Origin: a virus
DNA: 51,819 nt
Reading direction: 5' to 3' (one strand)
IMG/VR virus record: IMGVR_UViG_3300009285_002730
Location: 1-51,819 of that record
Positions 6,752 to 12,904 of the stretch are shown here, piece by piece (within the stretch, counting starts at the first letter, position 1; each line of letters starts with the position of its first letter). Under the pieces are notes generated by a model that made no database searches, was not told the DNA's origin, and saw only the letters and a list, made by a program, of their open reading frames with translations. The position numbers and the translations under genes were made by a program.

Positions 6752-6882
6752 AAATAAAAAACGAGCGAAGATATTCTAGTTGCCGGTCAGGGGAAACCCC
6801 AGTCGTAGTTGGCCCTTCAACGTCCTTTTTCTATATCGCTATACATTTGTGCCTCATAGGTTATATTTCGGCGAGCGATTTC
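6725..6882 (-). ncRNA. Candidate small RNA of about 158 nt with own promoter and terminator
   Basis: A leftward promoter (6889-6916) and a terminator (6725-6751) bracket a segment with no convincing gene on either strand. The minus-strand RNA can form ATCGC/GCGAT, GGGG-UUU-CCCC and GCC/GGC pairings before the terminator stem. It could be a regulatory or antisense RNA, or a leader for the replication operon. No known RNA family is recognised. Confidence 0.45.
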
Positions 6883-6888
6883 AAGGAG

Positions 6889-6916
6889 AGTATAGCAGAA
6901 CTTTCTAAAAAATCAA
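6889..6916 (-). promoter_or_regulatory. Leftward sigma70-like promoter
   Basis: On the minus strand, -35 TTGATT (6911-6916), a 16-base spacer and -10 TATACT (6889-6894). It lies just after the stop of the gene at 6942-7193 and points into the candidate RNA at 6725-6882. Confidence 0.6.
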
Positions 6917-6941
6917 GGTCTGCGGGTTAAGCAGAATTAGT

Positions 6942-7193
6942 TTATTTGTCTATGTACTCTCTTGTACCCGGATAAATTGTTCTACCTTCCCCAGCGTCTA
7001 AGTCATTCCACCACTTATACATCATATCGGCCATCACATTTTTCAAGGATTCTCTTTGAACTTTGTCCGAAGCGACTGCTTCGATCACTTCCTTGGTCTT
7101 GCCCACAAGGTGGCCGAACATTGCCCTTGTGACTATCTTCTCAACAAACAGCGGACTAACTTCTTCTTTCTCACTTGACTCTTCTTTACTCAT
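6942..7193 (-). CDS. Hypothetical acidic protein (83 aa)
   Basis: Begins MSKEESSEKEEVSPLFVEKI and continues TRAMFGHLVGKTKEVIEAV, then DMMYKWWNDLDAGEGRTIY. A disordered acidic N-terminus precedes a helical core. It has its own promoter at 7229-7259 and is followed by another promoter, so it is probably a single-gene unit. GAGGAG precedes the ATG. Function unknown. Confidence 0.65.
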   Translation of the reverse strand: MSKEESSEKEEVSPLFVEKIVTRAMFGHLVGKTKEVIEAVASDKVQRESLKNVMADMMYKWWNDLDAGEGRTIYPGTREYIDK

Positions 7194-7228
7194 CTTAACT
7201 CCTCTCGACTCGACCCGCAGACAAACAT

Positions 7229-7259
7229 ATTATAGCAACTTTTATTGCCATATTGTCAA
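7229..7259 (-). promoter_or_regulatory. Leftward promoter with extended -10
   Basis: Minus strand -35 TTGACA (7254-7259), a 19-base spacer and -10 TATAAT (7229-7234) preceded by TGC, the extended -10 signature that tolerates a long spacer. It drives the gene at 6942-7193 and overlaps the end of the 36-aa reading frame. Confidence 0.7.
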
Positions 7260-7352
7260 CCCATAGTGGTAGTACCAACCCAAACCCTGCATAATTGTGA
7301 ATAAGGCGTTGGCGAGGATTCCACCCAAAAGGTCGATATACCAGTACCTCAC
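7242..7352 (-). CDS. Possible membrane microprotein (36 aa, GTG start)
   Basis: A GTGA overlap with the stop of the gene at 7349-7612 starts VRYWYIDLLGGILANALFTI, followed by MQGLGWYYHYGLTIWQ. The product is hydrophobic and aromatic and could span the membrane once. Evidence is limited to the coupled start and composition. The last bases overlap a promoter, so this may be coincidental. Confidence 0.4.
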   Translation of the reverse strand: MRYWYIDLLGGILANALFTIMQGLGWYYHYGLTIWQ

Positions 7353-7612
7353 GATTGGAGATATTTAGTTAGTTCACATTCTGTAAAAATAGTAAGAGCT
7401 TTTTTTAATTCAGACATATTATGAACTTCGATTTCATTGAATACTCCGTGCTTATAGTTCACGCGCAGAAATCCGCTAGAACACCCTTTCTCGCTGAATG
7501 CTACTTGTGCATCACGCAACAAATGGTCTTTTACGCGTTTTGTGAGGATTTGTACCACCTTGCCGTTTTTATACAAATCTAGTCGCAGTTTTAACCTAAC
7601 TTTTAATCTCAT
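7349..7612 (-). CDS. Basic hypothetical protein (87 aa)
   Basis: Starts MRLKVRLKLRLDLYKNGKVV with alternating basic and hydrophobic residues typical of beta strands, then RVKDHLLRDAQVAFSEKG, and ends TIFTECELTKYLQS. It is controlled by its own promoter and operator at 7619-7646, which has the same design as the main leftward promoter at 14055-14082. That suggests an early regulator. No family recognised. Confidence 0.65.
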   Translation of the reverse strand: MRLKVRLKLRLDLYKNGKVVQILTKRVKDHLLRDAQVAFSEKGCSSGFLRVNYKHGVFNEIEVHNMSELKKALTIFTECELTKYLQS

Positions 7613-7618
7613 ATTTTT

Positions 7619-7646
7619 ATAGTATCACGCTATATCATACTGTCAA
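7619..7646 (-). promoter_or_regulatory. Leftward promoter sharing operator design with the 14055-14082 promoter
   Basis: Minus strand -35 TTGACA (7641-7646), 16-base spacer, -10 TACTAT (7619-7624). The spacer GTATGATATAGCGTGA resembles that of the main early promoter (GTATATCATAGTATGA), and both have CTATTGACAGTAT at the -35. A common repressor is likely. Confidence 0.65.
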
Positions 7647-7655
7647 TAGCCATTA

Positions 7656-8114
7656 CTACCTGTAAACATAACCCAGAACCCTGCTTTTCGGTATTTCTCG
7701 TTGACTTATCCAATTTTTTATAAAGTTTGATTCATTTATGATAATCGTGTCATCTTTTATTGCTACGACTACAAAAGCGTGAGGAATACCGCCCTTTTCA
7801 GCCCCTATCGCCCCAATTCGGGGTTCTGTGCCCTGTATGCCCGCCCTAGCCCCATTTCCAAGCGTTCCAGAAATTCCTGTTTGTTTCTTTGACCAAGCCA
7901 CACAATTATTTGTTGAGTCCTCGTAAAGTTTAGTCGCCTCTCCGCCCGTATAAGAACTACCTTTTTTCGTGGAGGTACGAAAAACTATTTTCTCCGCCTC
8001 CTCCCGTTCCCTCTTGGTTATCTCGGACTCCACAAAGACAAAATCCCCAATTTGATTTTGGGCTTTATAAGGTTGAACGCCGATATAACTGGCTATCAAC
8101 AATTCGGTTATCAT
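7656..8114 (-). CDS. CHAP/NlpC-P60-like cysteine amidohydrolase (152 aa)
   Basis: The fold pattern is NNCVAWSKKQTGISG (Cys71), then GIQGTEPRIGAIGAEKGG, IPHAFVVVAI (His112) and IIINESNF (Glu128/Asn130), ending with the REIP...LGYVYR strand. This is the Cys-His-Glu/Asn order of CHAP peptidoglycan hydrolases. The first 65 residues are not a clear signal peptide. It is transcribed alone from an operator-controlled promoter in the early region, away from the holin/M23 cassette. It may therefore serve host-wall remodelling, superinfection or early lysis control instead of being the main endolysin. Confidence 0.65.
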   Translation of the reverse strand: MITELLIASYIGVQPYKAQNQIGDFVFVESEITKREREEAEKIVFRTSTKKGSSYTGGEATKLYEDSTNNCVAWSKKQTGISGTLGNGARAGIQGTEPRIGAIGAEKGGIPHAFVVVAIKDDTIIINESNFIKNWISQREIPKSRVLGYVYR

Positions 8115-8175
8115 TGGCAGGGCTGTGTGCGAGTGGCAGATTTACTGTGTATCTGTAAAACCCTATATCTCCTTT

Positions 8176-8209
8176 AAAGTTAGACTAAAGGGGAAAATAG
8201 TCTAACTTT
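8176..8209 (-). promoter_or_regulatory. Perfect 12-bp hairpin in the 5' leader of the CHAP gene
   Basis: On the minus strand AAAGTTAGACTA and TAGTCTAACTTT pair perfectly (8198-8209 with 8176-8187; loop ttttcccctt), and AAAGGAG follows at once. The leader from the promoter at 8229-8257 to the ATG at 8114 is about 110 bases. No start codon sits at proper distance from that AAAGGAG, so the hairpin is probably a regulatory or stability element. Confidence 0.6.
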
Positions 8210-8228
8210 CAAAAGAAATAACGCTTTT

Positions 8229-8257
8229 ATTTTACACGAAATCGTGTAATTTGTCAA
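8229..8257 (-). promoter_or_regulatory. Leftward promoter with perfect palindromic operator in the spacer
   Basis: Minus strand -35 TTGACA (8252-8257), 17-base spacer and -10 TAAAAT (8229-8234). The spacer is occupied by the perfect dyad TTACACGAAATCGTGTAA (8232-8249), an obvious repressor site. It controls the CHAP gene at 7656-8114. The dyad differs from that at 14057-14075, so a different repressor is implied. Confidence 0.7.
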
Positions 8258-8276
8258 GACTCCACCCCAAACCAAA

Positions 8277-8300
8277 AGCCCCCGTCTTTCAACAAGGGCT
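8277..8300 (-). terminator. Possible weak terminator after the membrane-protein gene
   Basis: On the minus strand AGCCC and GGGCT pair (8296-8300 with 8277-8281) with a 14-base loop, followed by TTTGG. The stem is short and the T tract poor. Its place between the gene at 8345-8569 and the next promoter is the main support. Confidence 0.35.
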
Positions 8301-8344
8301 AATTGGCGGAGATGAAACTCAAAAAGAGTACATCTGCAAAAATC

Positions 8345-8569
8345 CTACTTCTTTCCACGAATTGAGTCAACCCTCTTAATCTGTACGGCTAACTTCTCGT
8401 CTCTCTTTGCAGTCGTATCACCCACAATCAGATAGTAAATCACCGCAAAAATGCCGAAGATAATTCCCGCAATCAAGCCGAGAGTCTTGTCTCTGCCCCG
8501 CTTCTCTGCCATATACATACAGATTAAAGCAAGGGCGACCCAAATTCCGAGAGTCGTTATAGCTTCCAT
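8345..8569 (-). CDS. Small membrane protein with two transmembrane segments (74 aa)
   Basis: Two hydrophobic spans are visible: TLGIWVALALICMYMA (residues 5-20) and TLGLIAGIIFGIFAVIYYLI (residues 29-48). They are separated by the charged turn EKRGRDK and followed by a basic cytoplasmic tail (KRVDSIRGKK). It could be a holin, antiholin or superinfection-exclusion protein. The position beside the CHAP enzyme favours an envelope role. It sits directly after the 24-aa membrane peptide gene. Confidence 0.65.
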   Translation of the reverse strand: MEAITTLGIWVALALICMYMAEKRGRDKTLGLIAGIIFGIFAVIYYLIVGDTTAKRDEKLAVQIKRVDSIRGKK

Positions 8570-8570
8570 T

Positions 8571-8645
8571 TTATCCTATCTGCGATGCTCCCCAAATCAA
8601 AAATCCGAGAAACACCGCTACTATGATTATCATTAAGATTTGCAT
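8571..8645 (-). CDS. Membrane microprotein (24 aa)
   Basis: An ATG that directly adjoins the RuvB stop gives MQILMIIIVAVFLGFLIWGA and SQIG, a single transmembrane helix with almost no soluble part. It lies one base from the next start. Position between two real genes with tight junctions supports expression, and the pairing with the two-span protein suggests a membrane module. Confidence 0.5.
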   Translation of the reverse strand: MQILMIIIVAVFLGFLIWGASQIG

Positions 8646-9530
8646 TTACACCTCCGCCAGCATACGACCACTTGCCGACCTTATTATTAAACCTAATTTC
8701 ATTAAAAACGGCTCTACCTCTTCCTCAACTGTTATTTTATCCTCATTCAAGGCACTTGCAATCGAACCCAAGCCCATTTTTTTGTATCGTTTTAACAGTT
8801 TCATATACTCCCAATCTAAACCATTTAATCCCCTATCGTCTATGCCGAGATTTTTCAAAACATTTATGACATCATCGTATAAAACCTTACCACCTTCACG
8901 AACGATCATATAATCTCTTGCCCCGATTAAAAGATTAACCGCCAAGCGTGGCGTGTTTCGGCAAGTTTGTGCAATCAGCTCGCAAGCTCTCTCATTAACT
9001 CCCAAATTAAGCCCTGTAGCGTGCAGAGAAACGATTTTCTCCATTTCCCGACCTGTGTACCATTTCAAACGATAAATACTAAAACGGCTTTTGAGGGGTT
9101 TTGATAATTTCCCATAATGTGTAGTCGCACCAATTAAAGTGAAATCGTTTATCAAAATATGCCCTTCCGATCCGTCTTCGTAAACAACATTGACTTTTTT
9201 ATCTTCCATTGCGGAATATAAAATCTCCTCTATCTTACTATCTAAACTGTGTATCTCGTCTATAAACAAAACAGAATTTTTTTGAAGTCGTTTTAAGACA
9301 TTTAGAAGTTCCTCCGGTTCTTTTATCGAACCACCGACAAACGAAACAAACGGCACTTTTAGCTCGTTGGCTACTACGAACGCAAGTGTGGTCTTACCAA
9401 GTCCCGACCCACCAAGAAAAAGCGTATGGGGTAAGGATTTGCCCCTCATCAGGGCACTCTTAATCCCCACCTCCAAACCCTTTTTGATCTGGTTCTGTCC
9501 TATGAACTCCCGAAGGTTTGTTGGTCTCAT
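8646..9530 (-). CDS. ruvB: RuvB-like Holliday-junction branch-migration helicase
   Basis: 294 aa from the ATG at 9530, chosen because it follows GGTGGAG and overlaps the upstream stop (ATGA). It has the full RuvB order: MRPTNLREFIGQNQIKKGL, Walker A GGSGLGKTT (40-48), Walker B LFIDEIH (88-94), sensor region LIGATTHYGKL and SRF, the middle domain NTPRLAVNLLIGARDYM and the C-terminal winged helix with GLDWEYMKLLKRY and PFLMKLGLI. Cellular RuvB is about 330-350 aa and needs RuvA; no RuvA or RuvC gene is seen here. It likely drives branch migration during recombination-dependent phage replication, perhaps with host RuvA. Confidence 0.9.
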   Translation of the reverse strand: MRPTNLREFIGQNQIKKGLEVGIKSALMRGKSLPHTLFLGGSGLGKTTLAFVVANELKVPFVSFVGGSIKEPEELLNVLKRLQKNSVLFIDEIHSLDSKIEEILYSAMEDKKVNVVYEDGSEGHILINDFTLIGATTHYGKLSKPLKSRFSIYRLKWYTGREMEKIVSLHATGLNLGVNERACELIAQTCRNTPRLAVNLLIGARDYMIVREGGKVLYDDVINVLKNLGIDDRGLNGLDWEYMKLLKRYKKMGLGSIASALNEDKITVEEEVEPFLMKLGLIIRSASGRMLAEV

Positions 9531-9955
9531 ACACTCCACCCAATAGGGCTATCTAGTTTAATCGCCAACTCAAGAAACTTAATCAGCAAATCACACCAAT
9601 CAAGATATTCTTTTTTACCTGCTTTCTTGTTTTTTTCATCATAGCCATAGAAGATTTTAGGTTTTGCTTCAAGTTCTATCCGAGCTTTTTTGATTTTTCG
9701 CAACAATGCTTTTTCCCCTTTCGTTGTTAGTGTCGTGCCATTTTCTTCATCTCGCACGAACCATTTATCTTTATACTTATCTGTCATTTCCCACCAGCTA
9801 AAACTCCGACCGAGATTTTTACTCAATACTGCAAACAACCCATATCCATTGTAGCAATCACGAAAATATCCACTCTCAACTGCTCTGTTTGATAATTCAA
9901 ACCCGCCTCTTCTTTCGCTCGCATCTGTTTTTAAGATTGTTAAGTCAGCACCCAT
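9527..9955 (-). CDS. Conserved-looking hypothetical phage protein (142 aa)
   Basis: Starts MGADLTILKTDASERRGGFE and contains GYFRDCYNGYGLFAVLSK, SWWEMTD and DEENGTTLTTKGEKALL, ending LLIKFLELAIKLDSPIGWSV. The MGADL opening and an FRD.YN block are familiar to me from uncharacterised phage proteins, but no function is known. Its stop overlaps the RuvB start by four bases, so the two are co-translated. Confidence 0.65.
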   Translation of the reverse strand: MGADLTILKTDASERRGGFELSNRAVESGYFRDCYNGYGLFAVLSKNLGRSFSWWEMTDKYKDKWFVRDEENGTTLTTKGEKALLRKIKKARIELEAKPKIFYGYDEKNKKAGKKEYLDWCDLLIKFLELAIKLDSPIGWSV

Positions 9956-9976
9956 AATTCACCTCCAGTTTAGTTT

Positions 9977-10153
9977 TTAATCTATCAATCCACCCTGCCA
10001 CTCTTCGTAGTGTTTATCGCACAAGTGATAATTCGATTCGTCTGTCGGATCATCTGCAATCGGCTCGTAATTTTCTTTTTCATCTATCGCATAAGTCATA
10101 ATCGTGCTTTGCACATTATAAGTCGCTGTTTTTCGACAATAATCGCATTTCAT
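9977..10153 (-). CDS. Cys/His miniprotein (58 aa)
   Basis: ATG preceded by GGGAGG. MKCDYCRKTATYNVQ at the start and NYHLCDKHYEEWQ near the end give CxxC...CxxH, a classic single-zinc miniprotein, with an acidic middle (EPIADDPTDES). It overlaps the 42-aa gene upstream by ATGA. Unknown function. Confidence 0.65.
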   Translation of the reverse strand: MKCDYCRKTATYNVQSTIMTYAIDEKENYEPIADDPTDESNYHLCDKHYEEWQGGLID

Positions 10154-10278
10154 TTGACCTCCCTACTTTCTATTTTAGTTATTTCGTCAGGCTCGTAATT
10201 CAATTCGACATATTCGACTGCTTCTTTTTTGGTTTCAAACTCCTCTGCTAATACCCAAACTTGATATACTTTTTTCAT
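10150..10278 (-). CDS. Small hypothetical protein (42 aa)
   Basis: Reads MKKVYQVWVLAEEFETKKEA then VEYVELNYEPDEITKIESRE and VK. A strand-helix-strand layout like a tiny ferredoxin-like half. Its ATG follows AAAGGAC and its stop overlaps the next start. No family recognised. Confidence 0.55.
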   Translation of the reverse strand: MKKVYQVWVLAEEFETKKEAVEYVELNYEPDEITKIESREVK

Positions 10279-10288
10279 TTTTTGTCCT

Positions 10289-10675
10289 TTATAATTCTAT
10301 ATTCATTTCAAGATATTCTTTGCCGTTCTTAAATTCCTTGAGGATATTGTGTCCCAAGTCAATTCTAGCCCCTAACTCGCACATTTTGTTCCATTTCTCG
10401 GTGTTGGTTTCTTCGTCTTTGCTCGAGGATAGATAACCCTTCGTTTCGATTTTCTTCATAAAATCTTGGAAGGTCATTTCAAACTCATTCTTAAATACTC
10501 TCTCCAGTTCTTTGATCTTTGCTCTTACTTTCGGTAATTCATTTCTCTCGATGTTTGCAACTTCGTAGCTCGGTTGGTATTGCTCTGCATAATCGCCCAC
10601 ATCGCTCGGTTGGCAACCAAACCAAAACTTATGTATTGTTTCATTTGTTTCCGTGTTCGTGATATATCTTCCCAT
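10289..10675 (-). CDS. Hypothetical phage protein (128 aa)
   Basis: Reads MGRYITNTETNETIHKFWFG, CQPSDVGDYAEQYQPSYEVA and a helical stretch with AKIKELERVFKNEFEMTFQD, ending ILKEFKNGKEYLEMNIEL. The N-terminus looks like a small beta domain, the rest a long helix pair. A strong ribosome site (AAGGAGAT) precedes the ATG. Unknown role in the early region. Confidence 0.65.
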   Translation of the reverse strand: MGRYITNTETNETIHKFWFGCQPSDVGDYAEQYQPSYEVANIERNELPKVRAKIKELERVFKNEFEMTFQDFMKKIETKGYLSSSKDEETNTEKWNKMCELGARIDLGHNILKEFKNGKEYLEMNIEL

Positions 10676-10688
10676 TTTATCTCCTTAA

Positions 10689-10874
10689 TTACGGTTTGCT
10701 TGCAAACGCCTCTCTGTCTCTCGTACCAATCCAGCTTTCGACCAACTGAATATCATCTCCACCTATTCTATCGTTGACAACACAATTTATATCGTGGCAC
10801 TTCGCCTTTCGTTTTTCCTTGACCTCTTCGATAATTCGTTTCAATGCTCCAAAAATTTCTTCGTTCATTTTCAT
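10689..10874 (-). CDS. Hypothetical protein (61 aa)
   Basis: Starts MKMNEEIFGALKRIIEEVKE with a basic continuation (KRKAKCHDINCVVNDRIGG) and ends TRDREAFASKP. Two Cys four residues apart. Good ribosome site AGGAGATG. No family recognised. Confidence 0.55.
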   Translation of the reverse strand: MKMNEEIFGALKRIIEEVKEKRKAKCHDINCVVNDRIGGDDIQLVESWIGTRDREAFASKP

Positions 10875-10882
10875 CTCCTATT

Positions 10883-11125
10883 TTACTCCCTTAATTTTCT
10901 TTTCTTGACAAAACACTCTACTAATACATTTTTTGCATAACCAAACCTCCCCTTTTTATTTCCTTGTTCTTCAATATCATAACTATAATTTTCGGTTTCA
11001 TTGATTTCCACATCTCCATTGTCTAGCATATTGCGAAACTTCTCGTCCGCCTCGTCTTTGTCTTGGGCTTCAATTTCTGTTGCTAGATAATGAGTAATTT
11101 CGCTATAACTGACTAGATATTTCAT
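10883..11125 (-). CDS. Hypothetical protein (80 aa)
   Basis: The ATG at 11125 is favoured over a TTG twelve bases earlier that overlaps the upstream coding end. MKYLVSYSEITHYLATEIEA, then DKDEADEKFRNMLDNGDVEI, gives an alternating strand-helix pattern like small ferredoxin-like phage proteins. It ends in a basic tail (VKKRKLRE). Function unknown. Confidence 0.6.
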   Translation of the reverse strand: MKYLVSYSEITHYLATEIEAQDKDEADEKFRNMLDNGDVEINETENYSYDIEEQGNKKGRFGYAKNVLVECFVKKRKLRE

Positions 11126-11126
11126 T

Positions 11127-11408
11127 TTATACCCCAAAATCTATAATTATTTTGCTGACTCTCTTGCCAGATTCCCCGCAGTCCTTAACTTCCGCATAGA
11201 CAGGATAACACCCATCGCCATAACCAGTCGAAGTCAAGACGGCTTTTTCTGCTCCGCTTCTCTTGTCTAGGATTTGTTTAGATTTATCCCAATCGGTGCA
11301 AACTTCTCTGTCATAGTCCTCGCTCGTCCAACTATCATCAGTAAAGTAGCAGGGGTCGCCTATCATCAAACAACCGCTATCCACCCCGACCATTCCTATT
11401 TTTTTCAT
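11127..11408 (-). CDS. Conserved hypothetical protein of the VGVDSG...MIGDPCY type (93 aa)
   Basis: The N-terminus IGMVGVDSGCLMIGDPCYF and the later STGYGDGCYPVYAEVKD are the two blocks of a small, widely distributed but uncharacterised family that I recognise from phages and bacteria, usually of about 90-100 residues. The fold is beta-rich and soluble. Function is unknown; the family is sometimes found near host-takeover genes. Confidence 0.65.
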   Translation of the reverse strand: MKKIGMVGVDSGCLMIGDPCYFTDDSWTSEDYDREVCTDWDKSKQILDKRSGAEKAVLTSTGYGDGCYPVYAEVKDCGESGKRVSKIIIDFGV

Positions 11409-11587
11409 TTCAGTCTCCTTTTAATATCTTGTTTTAATCTTAATGGACAACCCCAAGCGTGCAGAAACTCGCCCTCTTTGAACCCCAATCTCCATAATGT
11501 ACGACCCGAACAAAAACAAAACTTCATTAAATATCTCTGAAAGAGATTTTTTGGTAATTTACCAGTTCGTTTTTCGTTCGGTTTCAT
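11405..11587 (-). CDS. Basic hypothetical protein (60 aa)
   Basis: Reads MKPNEKRTGKLPKNLFQRYL, then MKFCFCSGRTLWRLGFKEGE, ending LRLKQDIKRRLK. Very basic with a CFC motif, suggesting nucleic-acid binding. Both ends overlap neighbouring genes by a few bases. Family unknown. Confidence 0.5.
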   Translation of the reverse strand: MKPNEKRTGKLPKNLFQRYLMKFCFCSGRTLWRLGFKEGEFLHAWGCPLRLKQDIKRRLK

Positions 11588-11744
11588 TTTTCTTTTTTAA
11601 TTGTCTTAATTCAATCCCCTGTTTCAAGACAAGATTTGATAAACACTCAATCGTTTTAAGTTGTTCGTATTGAGTTTTTTGCAACTCCTTAATTGATCTC
11701 GTGGCTGTATTCGCCCAACTTAACATTGCTTTGTCGTTGTCCAT
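11559..11744 (-). CDS. Helical/coiled-coil hypothetical protein (61 aa)
   Basis: MDNDKAMLSWANTATRSIKE, then LQKTQYEQLKTIECLSNLVL and KQGIELRQLKKKN: a continuous amphipathic helix with heptad-like Leu/Ile spacing. Starts after TAGGAGATG and one base from the upstream gene. Probably a small oligomeric protein. Confidence 0.55.
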   Translation of the reverse strand: MDNDKAMLSWANTATRSIKELQKTQYEQLKTIECLSNLVLKQGIELRQLKKKNETERKTNW

Positions 11745-11745
11745 T

Positions 11746-11910
11746 TCATCTCCTAATTTTCTTAATTTTTGGTTCGACCTTGCAGAAGATTTTTTTTATA
11801 CAACCTCTGCATAATCCAATCTTTTTATTTTCGTTTTTTATCTCGACCTCTTCAACTTGGTTGAGTATAAAAAACTCTCCGCATTTATAACATTTGTTGA
11901 CTTGTTTCAT
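11746..11910 (-). CDS. Zinc-ribbon miniprotein (54 aa)
   Basis: MKQVNKCYKCGEFFILNQVE and then GLCRGCIKKIFCKV give CxxC...CxxC, a minimal zinc ribbon with a basic end (KIKKIRR). GAGGATAA precedes the ATG. One of the recurrent miniproteins in this region. Confidence 0.6.
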   Translation of the reverse strand: MKQVNKCYKCGEFFILNQVEEVEIKNENKKIGLCRGCIKKIFCKVEPKIKKIRR

Positions 11911-12136
11911 TTATCCTCATTGTAATATGTTCTTGAACATTCTCCGGTAAGTCGAGAAAACCTATTTCTTTCCCGAGATGATTGCCTTGATAAACATCGC
12001 TAAACTGGCTGAATCCCTGCGGGCTGTCGGGGTTGCTAGACAAACCCAATGCTTGACAAGACTTGCCAAAATGCCAATCCTCTAAAATCACTGTGTATCT
12101 GTCAATGGTTTTTCCGCCATTATCGTATATTTTCAT
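11885..12136 (-). CDS. Conserved hypothetical protein of the YDNGGKTIDRYTV type (83 aa)
   Basis: The ATG at 12136 overlaps the upstream stop and gives MKIYDNGGKTIDRYTVILED. This opening, followed by LGLSSNPDSPQGFSQF and GKEIGFLDLPENVQEHI, is a pattern I recognise from uncharacterised phage proteins. Small beta-rich fold, no catalytic residues evident. Confidence 0.6.
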   Translation of the reverse strand: MKIYDNGGKTIDRYTVILEDWHFGKSCQALGLSSNPDSPQGFSQFSDVYQGNHLGKEIGFLDLPENVQEHITMRINETSQQML

Positions 12137-12369
12137 TTTATCACTCCTGTTTTCCAACCGCTAAACACATAACCACCGAGCGGACAGGTTTGATATTGCA
12201 CAAGCCCGTTTGTATTGACTATATGGGTAGCTTTGCGATTTATTGGGTCAACTAATCTTTTAGCTTCAATCAGTTTTTTAGTTTTTTCGTATGCTTGTTT
12301 GAGAGTATGGGCTTTCATCTCATCGCTTCGCCAGCTTCCCGCTAGATAAAATGTAAAAAGTCGTTTCAT
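12133..12369 (-). CDS. Hypothetical protein (78 aa)
   Basis: MKRLFTFYLAGSWRSDEMKA, then a basic helix (LKQAYEKTKKLIEAKRLVDP), ending PLGGYVFSGWKTGVIK. Starts at an ATGA overlap with the 51-aa gene upstream. No family recognised. Confidence 0.55.
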   Translation of the reverse strand: MKRLFTFYLAGSWRSDEMKAHTLKQAYEKTKKLIEAKRLVDPINRKATHIVNTNGLVQYQTCPLGGYVFSGWKTGVIK

Positions 12370-12521
12370 TCCGCCCCCCTTACCATTTTTATTATATTTT
12401 TAGCTTGTGCTTCAATAACCCCCTGCACATCTCCTCTTGGCATTATCTCGTTCAAGTTCTCGTCAACTAACTTTAAGATTATTTCTGATATTTCCATTTC
12501 AAGTTTCATTTCTTCTGTCAT
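12366..12521 (-). CDS. Small acidic helical protein (51 aa)
   Basis: MTEEMKLEMEISEIILKLVD, ENLNEIMPRGDVQGVIEAQA, KNIIKMVRGAE. Predicted all-helical. Its stop overlaps the next start and its ATG lies one base from the upstream gene. Function unknown. Confidence 0.55.
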   Translation of the reverse strand: MTEEMKLEMEISEIILKLVDENLNEIMPRGDVQGVIEAQAKNIIKMVRGAE

Positions 12522-12522
12522 T

Positions 12523-12882
12523 TTACGCCTCATATCTTTTAATTATCTCTTTTAATTCAATCTCTTTGCTTAATTCTTCGGCTCTCTCAATAATCTCATC
12601 TGCTCCTTTTTCCAACTCCTTGCGATAATCAAAATCCGATACACTCTCAAGATTTCCATACCCATTAAAACGGATATACTCATCATTCCAGCTTTTCAAA
12701 TCACCGAAAAAGGTAGCCCTTACCGCTTCAGAGGGATTGTCTGCAAAATAGTTGTTGAAAAAGTCATCATCAAACTCGTGTACTTCGTAGCTTTCCAAAC
12801 TTCCGTCTTGAGAATTGACCGAGCTTACAACTTCTCGCAAAAACTCGGTATTGTCTTTTAATTCTTCTAATTCTTTTTTCAT
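12523..12882 (-). CDS. Hypothetical phage protein (119 aa)
   Basis: Acidic: MKKELEELKDNTEFLREVVS, then YEVHEFDDDFFNNYFADNPS, FGDLKSWNDEYIRFNGYGNL and a long C-terminal helix (ADEIIERAEELSKEIELKEI). The middle (PSEAVRA, DEYIRFNGYGNLES) resembles small phage proteins of unknown function that I have seen elsewhere. It lies directly downstream of the large RNA candidate, with GGAGATG at its start. Confidence 0.6.
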   Translation of the reverse strand: MKKELEELKDNTEFLREVVSSVNSQDGSLESYEVHEFDDDFFNNYFADNPSEAVRATFFGDLKSWNDEYIRFNGYGNLESVSDFDYRKELEKGADEIIERAEELSKEIELKEIIKRYEA

Positions 12883-12904
12883 CTCTTCATCTCCATTTAT
12901 TTAA

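Noticed and set aside
6736-6930. Rightward reading frame of about 64 codons
   Set aside because: It starts at a TTG, runs against all neighbouring genes, and overlaps a leftward promoter and terminator; the segment is better explained as RNA.
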